DNA of 9,300 nucleotides from CAYTCZ01 sp964436315 (GCA_964436315.1 CAYTCZ010000140.1:1-9300), one strand, 5' to 3'. Shown: positions 1 to 6,830, counted from the first letter of the stretch. A program made the numbers and translations. The notes: generated by a model not told the origin, from the letters alone.

Positions 1-81
1 GCGAGGGCGACAGCAGGTCGGATCATCCGCGCAAGCGGCTGCGATGATGCGATGCCGCGCGACGCCGGCTCCGGCACGCTG

Positions 82-1992
82 CTACCGCCAAGCGAGGGAG
101 ACCAGCTGGACTGGTTCGGAGAAACCCTTCAGCTGCGCTTCCTTCGGATCCGACTGGGAATACGAGGCCGCCATGCCTTCCAACGTCTCACGACTGGCGA
201 GGATCTCCGCAGCGCCTGCGGCTGCGCCGATACGGGCGGCGAGGTTCACGCCCCTACCCGCGTAGTCATTGCCCCGTTCGAGTGCCTCGGCGCTGTGAAG
301 GCCGATCCGGACGTCGAGGAGCTCGTCCTCGAGCGCGCTCTGGATGGCGATCGCCGACTCGACGGCGGAGCCCGGCGATTCGAAGGCGGCGAAGAACCCG
401 TCACCGGTGTGCTTGATCACCTCGCCGCCGGCTCGGGCGATCGCCTGGCGCAGAATCTCATCGTGACGGTCAAGGAGCTTCTGCCACTTCCTATCGCCCA
501 GTGCCTCGAGCAGCTTCGTCGAGTCGACGATGTCGGTGAACATGAAGGTGCGCCGTGTCTCGGCCCTGCCGAGGGCCTCCATCGCCCGTTGCATATCGAG
601 TACCGCGCCGAGTCGCTCGAACGCGCTCCTCGCTGCCTCAATCTCGATCGAGGCTCCTTCCCTGTCACCGCGGCGCTTGTACACCAGGCCGAGGAGCATC
701 CGGGCGGTCGCTGCCTCGTAGGGTGCACCGATGCCGGTCCAGATCGACACCGCCCGCCGGAGGTGCGCTTCCGCCTCGTCGAGTTCGCTGTCGGCGAGCT
801 CGATCTGGCCGGCCGCAAGCTCGAGCGAACCGGCGAGGAGCGGTGTGCGCTTGCCGTCGACCCGGGCTGAATCCGTGATCTCCTCGAGCTCCGCGAGAGC
901 AGCGCGGGCGGCTGGAAAGTCGCCAGCAGCGATCGAGATCTCCACCTGGGCTGGCAGCCGCCGTGCACGGGCGAAGCTGTTTTCGCCGCTGTCTAGGGAA
1001 CGGCGCAGGCCCGAGGTGGCCTCGGCGACCTTTCCCTGCGCGAGCCGAAGCAGCGCGAGCCCAGGCTGAGGGTCGGCCCCGAGCTCGTGCGCCTTGCGGT
1101 AGGCCTCCTCGGCGGCGGCGAAGTCGCCGCGGCGGCGCCGGATCTCGCCGATTTGGTAGAAGCCGGCCGCGCTGGTCGAGACGTCGTAGCTTCCGAGTTC
1201 CGTGCAGGCATTCGTCGCCTCCCGCTCAGCCGCCTCCCACTCCCCGCCGAGGCCGAGGATCTCGGACCGGTGTACGCGGCAGGCTCCGGGGAACCCCTTG
1301 ACGTCCTCGCGCTCGCACCAGCGGTTCGCCGCGTCCGTCCAATCCCGTGCACGCTCGAAATCGCCGACATGGTGGGCGCTCGAGATCGTGGCGCAGTAGA
1401 TCCAGCAGCTGCAGTAGGGATCGAGACCGCCGCTCACCGCCGAGGTCGCCGCCTCGTCGAGCAGGGCGAAGGCGCGGTCGAGTTCACCCTGGCGGAGGAG
1501 CATCCGCCCCTGGCCGACGAGGCCGAGCGCCTGGAGATCGCGGTCGCCTAGGCGAGACCCGAGCTCGAACATCCGCTCGGCGTGTACGAGCGCCTCGTCG
1601 AGGCTCCCGCGCATCTCGGCCTTGATTGCCCGGCCCATCTCGAGCAGGCCGTGTGCGCCGCTCTCGGGTTCGTGCTCGAGCAGTCGCTCGGCTGTCGCGA
1701 GCCAGCCGCTGAACCGCGGCATGGCGCCCTTGTTGAGGTAGTCGAATGCCAGACGGATCGCGGTCACGGCGCCACCGCCCGCATCGTCAGCGGCGACGTA
1801 CGCGTGGTGGGCGCGCTGGCGCAGTTCGAGCGACTCCTCGAGCCGCTCCGTCCAGTAGGCGGCATCGGCGAGAGTGGCAAGGTCATCCGGCGTAGGCTCG
1901 TGGAGGCCCGCGAGGAGGTCGTAGGCCTCGCTCCAGGCGCGCCGTTCGGCGGCCTCCCGACCGGCTGTGCGCGGATCGACGATGTGAGCCAT
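82..1992 (-). CDS. TPR-repeat protein with C-terminal class III adenylate cyclase domain
   Basis: Predicted soluble signalling enzyme of 636 residues that would make cyclic AMP from ATP. The cyclase domain fills about residues 478-636. It shows the metal-binding Asp of FTDIVDST (D487), the second metal Asp in HTGDGFF (D531), the purine-selecting Lys (K527) and Asp (D576, in NDYAG), and the transition-state Asn and Arg in GVNLAARI (N583, R587). The complete Lys/Asp pair argues for ATP rather than GTP, and for an active enzyme. Residues 10-470 are helical, TPR-like repeats; the clearest is around 289-326 (GDFAAAEEAYRKAHELG). The repeat region resembles the sensor part of some actinobacterial LuxR-type regulators (recalled, not searched). 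No AAA/NB-ARC domain, signal peptide or membrane segment is seen. The ATG at 1992 is chosen because the open frame upstream of it runs antisense to the divergent oxidoreductase gene. The cyclase call is firm; the signal sensed is unknown. Confidence 0.9.
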   Translation of the reverse strand: MAHIVDPRTAGREAAERRAWSEAYDLLAGLHEPTPDDLATLADAAYWTERLEESLELRQRAHHAYVAADDAGGGAVTAIRLAFDYLNKGAMPRFSGWLATAERLLEHEPESGAHGLLEMGRAIKAEMRGSLDEALVHAERMFELGSRLGDRDLQALGLVGQGRMLLRQGELDRAFALLDEAATSAVSGGLDPYCSCWIYCATISSAHHVGDFERARDWTDAANRWCEREDVKGFPGACRVHRSEILGLGGEWEAAEREATNACTELGSYDVSTSAAGFYQIGEIRRRRGDFAAAEEAYRKAHELGADPQPGLALLRLAQGKVAEATSGLRRSLDSGENSFARARRLPAQVEISIAAGDFPAARAALAELEEITDSARVDGKRTPLLAGSLELAAGQIELADSELDEAEAHLRRAVSIWTGIGAPYEAATARMLLGLVYKRRGDREGASIEIEAARSAFERLGAVLDMQRAMEALGRAETRRTFMFTDIVDSTKLLEALGDRKWQKLLDRHDEILRQAIARAGGEVIKHTGDGFFAAFESPGSAVESAIAIQSALEDELLDVRIGLHSAEALERGNDYAGRGVNLAARIGAAAGAAEILASRETLEGMAASYSQSDPKEAQLKGFSEPVQLVSLAWR

Positions 1993-2000
1993 CTGCCCTG

Positions 2001-2018
2001 ATTGTGGCACAGCGTGCC
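2001..2018 (-). promoter_or_regulatory. Possible -10 element and overlapping inverted repeat of the cyclase gene
   Basis: Read on the minus strand, CACAAT (2006-2001) lies 8 bases before the ATG at 1992. If it is a -10 box, the transcript would start at or next to the start codon, giving a leaderless or nearly leaderless mRNA, which is common in actinobacteria. No good -35 box and only a weak AGGG ribosome site are seen. Overlapping it is a perfect inverted repeat, GGCAC-AGC-GTGCC (2006-2018), well placed for a repressor or activator. Both parts are short and could occur by chance. Confidence 0.25.
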
Positions 2019-2256
2019 TCCCCCGGATCCGTGCCCGCAGTCGCGAGCGCGAGGCCGGAGGGCCAGGCGCGTGAACTGGATCTTTCGCAGCCGCCGTGTG
2101 AGCATGCGCCGTGTCGACGCGCGCCACTCCTCCGGCGATGAGCTGAACTGAGTGACGAAGAGGGGCTTCGGTGAGAGCCGTCGGGAAGCGACTCTCGAGG
2201 TGGTGCCGAGGTTTTGCTACAAGTCGGCCCCGGGGCCTGCAAAGGTCGAGAGCTTC

Positions 2257-2263
2257 AGGAGGG
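2257..2263 (+). promoter_or_regulatory. Ribosome binding site that decides the GTG start at 2275
   Basis: AGGAGGG is a near-perfect Shine-Dalgarno sequence, 11 bases before the GTG at 2275. The reading frame stays open back to a GTG at 2152, but the residues encoded there look unlike a flavoprotein N-terminus and have no comparable ribosome site. This favours 2275 as the true start. The spacing is slightly long. Confidence 0.6.
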
Positions 2264-2274
2264 ACGAAAAGACT

Positions 2275-3609
2275 GTGAATGCCGATTCGAGCACCCGCCG
2301 GGCCAGGGGCGGAATCCTGATCGTGGGCGGAGGCTGGGCAGGGAGTATGGTGGCGCGCAGGCTCGGCTCGCGTGGGGCGACGATCGTCAGTCCCGAGAAT
2401 TTCGTTCTCTACACGCCGCTTCTGCCCGAGGCGGCAGCGGGCACGCTTGAGCCCCGCCACGTCGTCGTACCGCTTCGCCAGATGTGCCCACACGCCGAGC
2501 TCCTCCTTGGCGCGGCCACCGGTCTCGACGAAGAGGCCCGGGCGGTCACCGTCCACGCCGCCGAGGAGGTTTATGAGGTCGAGTACGACCAGCTTGTGGT
2601 TGCGCTCGGCGCCGTTCCGCGCATGCTCCCGATCCCTGGTCTCGGCGACCACGCAGTCGGCTTCAACAACCTCGCCGACGCGATCCACCTGCGCAATCAC
2701 GTTCTGCGCGAACTCGAGGCCGCCGACGCCGAAACCAATCCCTCCCGACGCTCGCCTCACCTGACCTACGTCTTCGTCGGCGCCGGCTACGCTGGCGTGG
2801 AGGCGCTCGCAGAACTCGCCGACCTCGTCGGAGATGCCCTGCGCTATTATCCGCGGCTCCGCGGTGCCCGCCAGCGCTGGCTGCTCATCGATGCGGCACC
2901 GACGATTCTGCCCGAGATCCCCTCGAAGCTCGGCGCCTACGCCGCGCGCGAGCTGAGCGAGCGTGGGGTTGAGATCCGGGTCGAGACGACCCTGGAGCGG
3001 CTTGAGCCAGGGTCGGTCACGCTCGCGGGCGGCGAACGGATCGAGACGCACACCTGCGTGTGGACGGCCGGTGTCCGCCCCCATCCGCTCGTCGAGGAGC
3101 TCGGCCTTCCTCTCGATGAGCGGGGGCGGATCCGGGTCGACGAGACGCTTCGGGTCGAGGGGCGCGAGAACGTCTGGGCACTCGGCGACTGCGCCCGCGT
3201 CCCCAACCGAGCGAGCCCGGACTCCCCCGATCCCCCAACCGCCCAGCACGCGTTGCGCCAGGCTCGTTGTCTGGCCGCGAACCTCACCGGGCCACCCCGA
3301 CCCCATGCCTACCGAGCCCTCGGCCAGGTGGCGACGCTCGGCCGCCACAAGGGGATCGCCGATCTCCTCGGGCTGCGGGTGCGTGGCTTTCCCGGCTGGT
3401 TCCTCGCCCGCACCTACCACCTCGCCCAGCTCCCGCTTCTCCCGCGCAAGCTGCGGGTCGTCACCGACTGGACGGTCGCACTCGCCTTCCGTCGCGACAT
3501 CGCCGAGTTGGGCATGCTAGGCCATCCGTTGCGTCTCGACGATCCTCACCGCCCGGGGGCCGTGGCCGAGGGACATTCAGCCGCTGAGAACCAGAAGCCG
3601 GCAGGCTGA
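2275..3609 (+). CDS. Type II NADH dehydrogenase-like FAD-dependent oxidoreductase
   Basis: Predicted 444-residue peripheral membrane flavoprotein of the NDH-2 family, which passes electrons from NADH through FAD to quinone without pumping protons. The N-terminal FAD-binding Rossmann motif is GGGWAG (18-23), followed by the family's TPLLPEAAAG stretch near residue 50. The second, NADH-binding Rossmann motif is GAGYAG (169-174) with the following acidic residue. ALGDCA (302-307) holds the Asp that contacts FAD ribityl, and AQHALRQ (323-329) matches the AQxAxxQ quinone-site signature of NDH-2 enzymes. The C-terminal part, about 360-415, carries the Trp-, Leu- and Arg-rich amphipathic segment that usually attaches these enzymes to the membrane. 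The length is normal for the family. The gene diverges from the cyclase gene across a 282-base gap and has no co-directional partner close by. Related pyridine nucleotide-disulfide oxidoreductases without quinone activity are the alternative, but the AQ motif favours NDH-2. Confidence 0.88.
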   Translation: MNADSSTRRARGGILIVGGGWAGSMVARRLGSRGATIVSPENFVLYTPLLPEAAAGTLEPRHVVVPLRQMCPHAELLLGAATGLDEEARAVTVHAAEEVYEVEYDQLVVALGAVPRMLPIPGLGDHAVGFNNLADAIHLRNHVLRELEAADAETNPSRRSPHLTYVFVGAGYAGVEALAELADLVGDALRYYPRLRGARQRWLLIDAAPTILPEIPSKLGAYAARELSERGVEIRVETTLERLEPGSVTLAGGERIETHTCVWTAGVRPHPLVEELGLPLDERGRIRVDETLRVEGRENVWALGDCARVPNRASPDSPDPPTAQHALRQARCLAANLTGPPRPHAYRALGQVATLGRHKGIADLLGLRVRGFPGWFLARTYHLAQLPLLPRKLRVVTDWTVALAFRRDIAELGMLGHPLRLDDPHRPGAVAEGHSAAENQKPAG

Positions 3610-3770
3610 AGGCTGGAGGCCTGGCAGCCAGCTCCTGTACAGGCCGTGCCGAACTCGCCGACGTCAAGCGCCACACACCGCTCGCTCCCACCACTTCGGC
3701 GTAACGGCTGGGTGGAAGGGCGAATAGATCGCCAGGCCTGACCTCCACTGATCATTCCGTCGTCCATGCC

Positions 3771-3788
3771 TCGAAGCACGAGCTTCGA
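3771..3788 (-). terminator. Hairpin downstream of the BON gene, possible terminator
   Basis: A perfect 7-bp inverted repeat with a 4-base loop (TCGAAGC-ACGA-GCTTCGA) lies 31 bases beyond the stop codon of the minus-strand BON gene. Read on the minus strand, no clear T-run follows, so it would be a weak or factor-assisted terminator. It could also serve the convergent oxidoreductase transcript arriving from the left. Confidence 0.35.
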
Positions 3789-3819
3789 AACTGCGCCGGC
3801 CAAGCTATCGCTGATCTCT

Positions 3820-4044
3820 CTACGGAGACGCCGAACGTGCCTCTTCGCCGTCGCCGGGTACTCCTGGTAGATGGAGGAGGTTCTCTACCCCTCCCGCCTC
3901 CGGGATCCTTTTCGTCGCCACCTCGAGTTTCTCGATCAGCTCCGGACTCGTGACCTCTCCCCGCAGATACACGATGCCGTGCTCGGCGTTGACGCTGATT
4001 GCGCCTTTCGGGACATCGGGGTCGCGGAGGATCTCGGTCTCCAC
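3820..4044 (-). CDS. BON-domain protein, short, possibly N-terminally truncated or frameshifted
   Basis: The 74-residue product from a GTG start is almost entirely a BON domain, a small alpha/beta fold in stress and periplasmic proteins thought to bind phospholipid or other ligands. The visible signature is HGIVYLRGEV (22-31), followed by a helix and GGVENLLHLPG near residues 51-61. The residues encoded just upstream in the same frame (4045-4071), LDDVTLARK, look like the normal first helix of this domain, yet no ATG, GTG or TTG lies in frame between GTG 4044 and the TAA at 4138-4140. A GTG at 4114 opens a different frame (VEVPTAPFIGNSRG) that would join the domain if one base near 4075 were skipped. 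So the gene is either slightly shortened, frameshifted, or carries a sequencing error. A true pseudogene is possible. No signal peptide or membrane segment is seen. Confidence 0.6.
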   Translation of the reverse strand: METEILRDPDVPKGAISVNAEHGIVYLRGEVTSPELIEKLEVATKRIPEAGGVENLLHLPGVPGDGEEARSASP

Positions 4045-4134
4045 CTTGCGCGCGAGCGTGACGTCGTCGAGTCCCTCGGCTGTTCCCGATGAAGGGCGCC
4101 GTGGGCACTTCCACTGGCCTGCTGAACCGTGATC

Positions 4135-4161
4135 GGTTTAGTCTCCAAGCGGTCTGGGAAT
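4135..4161 (+). promoter_or_regulatory. Candidate stress-sigma (SigB/SigF-type) promoter for the DUF2934 gene
   Basis: GGTTT (4135-4139), 16 bases, then GGGAAT (4156-4161). Known SigB/SigF-group promoters have GTTT in the -35 region and GGGWAT at -10, with roughly this separation. The transcript would begin near 4168 and leave a leader of about 105 bases before the ATG at 4273. The same arrangement with the same 16-base spacing recurs before the gene at 5023, which strengthens both calls. The assignment is by consensus only. Confidence 0.5.
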
Positions 4162-4272
4162 CATGCTCACGCGGGCAGATGAACTCGATCGCGTCTCAGC
4201 AGCGAACAGGGCGAGGGCCTCTCGTAGTGCCGAGCGGCTCATCAAACCAGGAAGAGCGATTGGAGTGAAGAA

Positions 4273-4599
4273 ATGGCTCGAAAACGATCGGATCAGGAAA
4301 AACAAGGAGAGAGCTCGAAGCAGCCTACGAGGAAGCGCACGTCCTCAGCGAGTACGAAGGAGCCAAAAGCTCGGCGGCCCCGCGCATCTTCCACTCGAAG
4401 CAAGAAGAGCGAAGACGCCCCACCGGCGGACGAAGCGATGTCGGCTCAAGATGACGCGAGCGCCAAATCGCCATCCAGGCAACCGACCAGGGAAATGATC
4501 GAGCGCCGCGCATACGAGATTTCACAGTCAGCCCAAGCCGGCACCGACGAAGAGAACTGGATTAGGGCTGAGAAAGAGCTTCTGAGCGAGTTGGAGTGA
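4273..4599 (+). CDS. Small basic protein with C-terminal DUF2934 domain
   Basis: The product has 108 residues. Residues 1-74 are a low-complexity, Lys/Arg/Ser/Pro-rich and probably disordered region. Residues 75-108 match the short DUF2934 motif: an IERRAYEIS helix, a gap with acidic residues, then ENWIRAEKELL, with the conserved aromatic and the Ala-Glu of the second helix. The molecular function of DUF2934 is not known; the domain often occurs in small proteins, and the basic tail here would suit nucleic-acid binding, though that is inference. The start is supported by GGAG at 4262-4265, 7 bases before the ATG. The gene is visibly richer in A than its neighbours, mostly because of Lys and Ser codons. 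A stress-type promoter motif lies about 110 bases upstream. It stands alone, with the next plus-strand gene more than 400 bases away. Confidence 0.75.
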   Translation: MARKRSDQEKQGESSKQPTRKRTSSASTKEPKARRPRASSTRSKKSEDAPPADEAMSAQDDASAKSPSRQPTREMIERRAYEISQSAQAGTDEENWIRAEKELLSELE

Positions 4600-4718
4600 T
4601 CGGGTCGCGCTGCCCCTACGCCCATTCTGCTGGGAGCGGCCGCTATGGCGGGCATCAGCGGCTTGACCGCCCTTCGCTGGAGAGGCGTTGGCGTTGCGCC
4701 CGCCGTATGACGTGCTTG

Positions 4719-4967
4719 TCAGGAACTGTGTTCTGGGGGTCTGCCACTGAGCCACTCCGTCTGCCAGGCAATCAGCAGCACGCCAAGACTCATGATGACG
4801 CCGACAACCGTCGCCCACATTGCGACGGCTGTGAGTATGACGGAGCCCAGCGAACGCACGCCGGATCCATCACGCGCATCATCCGCGATCTCGGCAAAGG
4901 CTACGCGGGCGCCCGAGACTGGTCCCCGAGCCCCTCGTTCGGGCCGAGACGCAACACCGGTTTCCAA
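4719..4967 (-). CDS. Doubtful small single-span membrane protein
   Basis: A minus-strand frame, 82 residues from a TTG at 4967 or 46 from a GTG at 4859, contains one long hydrophobic segment at about residues 41-68 of the longer form. It is followed by a short polar tail ending in RPPEHSS. An uninterrupted membrane-like helix is less expected from a random antisense frame. Against it: the frame overlaps the candidate promoter of the divergent gene at 5023, neither start has a good ribosome site (AAGG before the TTG is the better one), and no family is recognised. The frame stays open to an ATG at 5084, but that would run into the neighbouring coding sequence. Confidence 0.3.
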   Translation of the reverse strand: METGVASRPERGARGPVSGARVAFAEIADDARDGSGVRSLGSVILTAVAMWATVVGVIMSLGVLLIAWQTEWLSGRPPEHSS

Positions 4968-4985
4968 GACCGCCTTCGTGGGTAG
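4959..4985 (+). promoter_or_regulatory. Candidate stress-sigma (SigB/SigF-type) promoter for the pyruvate oxidase-like gene
   Basis: GGTTT (4959-4963), 16 bases, then GGGTAG (4980-4985), close to the SigB/SigF-type consensus of GTTT and GGGTAT. Transcription would start near 4992, giving a leader of about 30 bases that contains the ribosome site. Spacing is identical to that of the element at 4135-4161. Confidence 0.55.
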
Positions 4986-5007
4986 ACGAAACCAATGAAA
5001 CGAAGCG

Positions 5008-5014
5008 AAAGGGG
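5008..5014 (+). promoter_or_regulatory. Ribosome binding site favouring the ATG at 5023
   Basis: AAAGGGG sits 8 bases before the ATG at 5023. An in-frame TTG at 5017 would leave only 2 bases and add two residues, so the ATG is preferred. Confidence 0.6.
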
Positions 5015-5022
5015 CCTTGACG

Positions 5023-6804
5023 ATGGCTGAGACTGTTGCCGACTTCGTCTTGAAGCGACTGACCGAGTGGGGCATCCACCGCATCTTTGGTTACCCCGGA
5101 GATGGCATCAACGGCTTCCTCGGGGCACTCGACCGCGCAGACGGAAATCCGGATCTGATTCAGGTCCGCCATGAGGAGATGTCTGCTTTCATGGCCGGCG
5201 GACACGCCAAGTTCACAGGTGAGATCGGTGTGTGCCTCGCCACCTCTGGACCGGGGGCGATTCACCTACTGAACGGCCTCTACGACGCGAAGCTCGACCA
5301 CCAGCCGGTCCTTGCCATTGTCGGCCAACAGAAGCGGATGGCCCTAGGCGGTAGCTACCAACAGGAGGTGGACCTGCACACGCTCTTCAAGGACGTCTCA
5401 GAGTACGTCCAGACCTGCATGGATCCAGCTCAAGCGCGCCATCTGGTGGACCGAGCGATTCGGATTGGGCTCTCGCGCAAGGGTGTTGCGACGCTAATTT
5501 TCCCCAACGACGTTCAGGAACAGGACGCGATCGCCACGCCACCGCGGACCCACGGAGCGCTGTTCTCGAGCATCGGCTACACACCGCCGAGCATCGTTCC
5601 ACGTGCGGAGGACCTCGAGCGAGCCGCGGCAATTCTAAACACCGGCGAGCGGGTTGCGATCCTCGCCGGCCAAGGTGCGCTTGGAGCGGAGAGTGAGCTT
5701 GTGGAGACCGCCGAGCTTCTGGGTGCCGGTATCGCGAAGGCCCTGCTCGGACGCGCCGCTGTTCCGGATGACCTTCCGTTCGTGACGGGCCCCATCGGCC
5801 TTCTCGGCTCGAGACCGAGCTGGGAAATGATGATGGACTGCGACACGCTCCTCATGGTGGGGTCGAGCTTCCCCTATTCGGAGTTCCTTCCCGAGGAGGG
5901 CCAGGCGCAGGGAATCCAGATCGATATCGATCCGGCCATGATCGGGATTCGCTATCCGATGGACGTCCAGCTGATCGGAGACGCTGGAGAGACCCTTCGC
6001 GCACTCATTCCGCTGCTCGATCGCAAGGAGGATCGATCCTGGCGTGAGCGGATCGAAGAAAACGTCGAATCATGGTGGCAACTCGTCGAAGACCGTTCCC
6101 TCATGGATGCCGATCCGGTCAACCCGCAGCGCGTCGTTTGGGAACTGAACGAGCACCTTCCCGACGACGCGATCGTGACTGCGGACTCTGGCTCATCGAC
6201 GAACTGGTGGGCGCGCCAGTTGAAGTTGCGGGCAGGAATGAAGGCCTCGCTCTCTGGAACGCTGGCCACGATGGGGTCTGCGGTGCCCTATGCGATCGCG
6301 GCGAAGCTCGCGTATCCCGATCGGCCTGTTATCGGCTTCGTCGGGGACGGCTCCTTCCAGATGAACGGGATGAACGAACTGATTACCGTGGCGAAGTACG
6401 CCGAGCGATGGAGTGATCCGCGCCTGGTCTTCTGCGTCTTCAACAACCAGGATCTCAACCAGGTCACGTGGGAACAGCGCGTTCTTGCCGGCGACCCGAA
6501 GTTCGAGGGTACACAGCAGATCCCCGATTTCCCGGCAGCGCGGTACGCAGAACTCGTCGGCCTGCGGGGAATCAAGATCGACGACCCGGATGAGCTCGGA
6601 GAGGCTTGGGGCGATGCCCTCTCGGCCGATCGGCCAACGGTTCTCGAGGTCGTGGTCGATCCAGAGATTCCACCGCTGCCGCCCCACATCACGCTCGAGC
6701 AGGCCATGAACATGACTCAGGCAATGCTCAAGGGCGATCCAAACATGATGAACGCGATCACCAAGTCTCTCCGCGGCAAGATGAAGGAGTTCGTTCCTCG
6801 CTAG
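5023..6804 (+). CDS. Thiamine diphosphate-dependent pyruvate oxidase / pyruvate:quinone dehydrogenase-like enzyme
   Basis: The product has 593 residues with the full three-domain layout of the POX/acetolactate synthase superfamily. The N-terminal pyrimidine-binding domain (about 1-170) carries FGYPGDG and the cofactor-activating Glu in RHEEM (E51). A central Rossmann-like domain spans about 185-325. The C-terminal pyrophosphate-binding domain (about 370-550) has GDGSF (GDG at 441-443) and the Mg-binding Asn pair in FNNQD (474-475). Family members decarboxylate pyruvate or a similar 2-oxo acid; PoxB-type enzymes pass the electrons through FAD to quinone and release acetate. Length is close to E. 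coli PoxB (about 572 residues). The Met-rich C-terminal tail (about 560-593) could form an amphipathic membrane-contact helix, but that is inference. Context fits a stress or stationary-phase role: a SigB/SigF-like promoter precedes it and a quinone-reducing flavoprotein lies about 1.4 kb upstream. The true substrate cannot be fixed from sequence alone; a carboligase or oxalyl/sulfo-substrate enzyme is possible. Confidence 0.85.
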   Translation: MAETVADFVLKRLTEWGIHRIFGYPGDGINGFLGALDRADGNPDLIQVRHEEMSAFMAGGHAKFTGEIGVCLATSGPGAIHLLNGLYDAKLDHQPVLAIVGQQKRMALGGSYQQEVDLHTLFKDVSEYVQTCMDPAQARHLVDRAIRIGLSRKGVATLIFPNDVQEQDAIATPPRTHGALFSSIGYTPPSIVPRAEDLERAAAILNTGERVAILAGQGALGAESELVETAELLGAGIAKALLGRAAVPDDLPFVTGPIGLLGSRPSWEMMMDCDTLLMVGSSFPYSEFLPEEGQAQGIQIDIDPAMIGIRYPMDVQLIGDAGETLRALIPLLDRKEDRSWRERIEENVESWWQLVEDRSLMDADPVNPQRVVWELNEHLPDDAIVTADSGSSTNWWARQLKLRAGMKASLSGTLATMGSAVPYAIAAKLAYPDRPVIGFVGDGSFQMNGMNELITVAKYAERWSDPRLVFCVFNNQDLNQVTWEQRVLAGDPKFEGTQQIPDFPAARYAELVGLRGIKIDDPDELGEAWGDALSADRPTVLEVVVDPEIPPLPPHITLEQAMNMTQAMLKGDPNMMNAITKSLRGKMKEFVPR

Positions 6805-6830
6805 CAGCGAATGGCAATCATCCGCTCGCG

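Larger units (their letters stand above)
4600..5022. other. Intergenic stretch without a confident gene
   Basis: These 423 bases separate the DUF2934 gene from the pyruvate oxidase-like gene. Plus-strand open frames here look random (Arg-, Ser- and His-rich, no recognisable fold). On the minus strand one frame encodes a convincing hydrophobic helix and is listed separately as doubtful. The right end holds the candidate promoter and ribosome site of the downstream gene. No RNA gene or strong terminator was seen after the DUF2934 gene. Confidence 0.5.

Noticed and set aside
64..75. GCCGG-CT-CCGGC inverted repeat just downstream of the cyclase stop codon
   Set aside because: The 2-base centre is too small for a stable hairpin loop without losing pairs, and no T-run follows on the minus strand.
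52..870. 272-codon plus-strand frame opposite the cyclase domain
   Set aside because: It lies entirely over the cyclase catalytic domain, which is convincingly coded on the other strand.
1993..3420. The cyclase reading frame stays open on the minus strand for another 476 codons, through the oxidoreductase gene
   Set aside because: The translation is a Gly/Arg/Pro/Glu-rich mirror of the plus-strand gene without any fold signature. Such stop-free antisense frames are expected in high-GC DNA. The flavoprotein motifs on the plus strand are decisive.
3618..3645. GGCCTG...CAGGCC inverted repeat after the oxidoreductase gene
   Set aside because: Only 6 bp with a 16-base loop and no T-run; too weak to call a terminator.
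4163..4498. 111-codon plus-strand frame overlapping the DUF2934 gene
   Set aside because: Arg-rich, no domain and no ribosome site; the overlapping frame has a good ribosome site and a DUF2934 motif.
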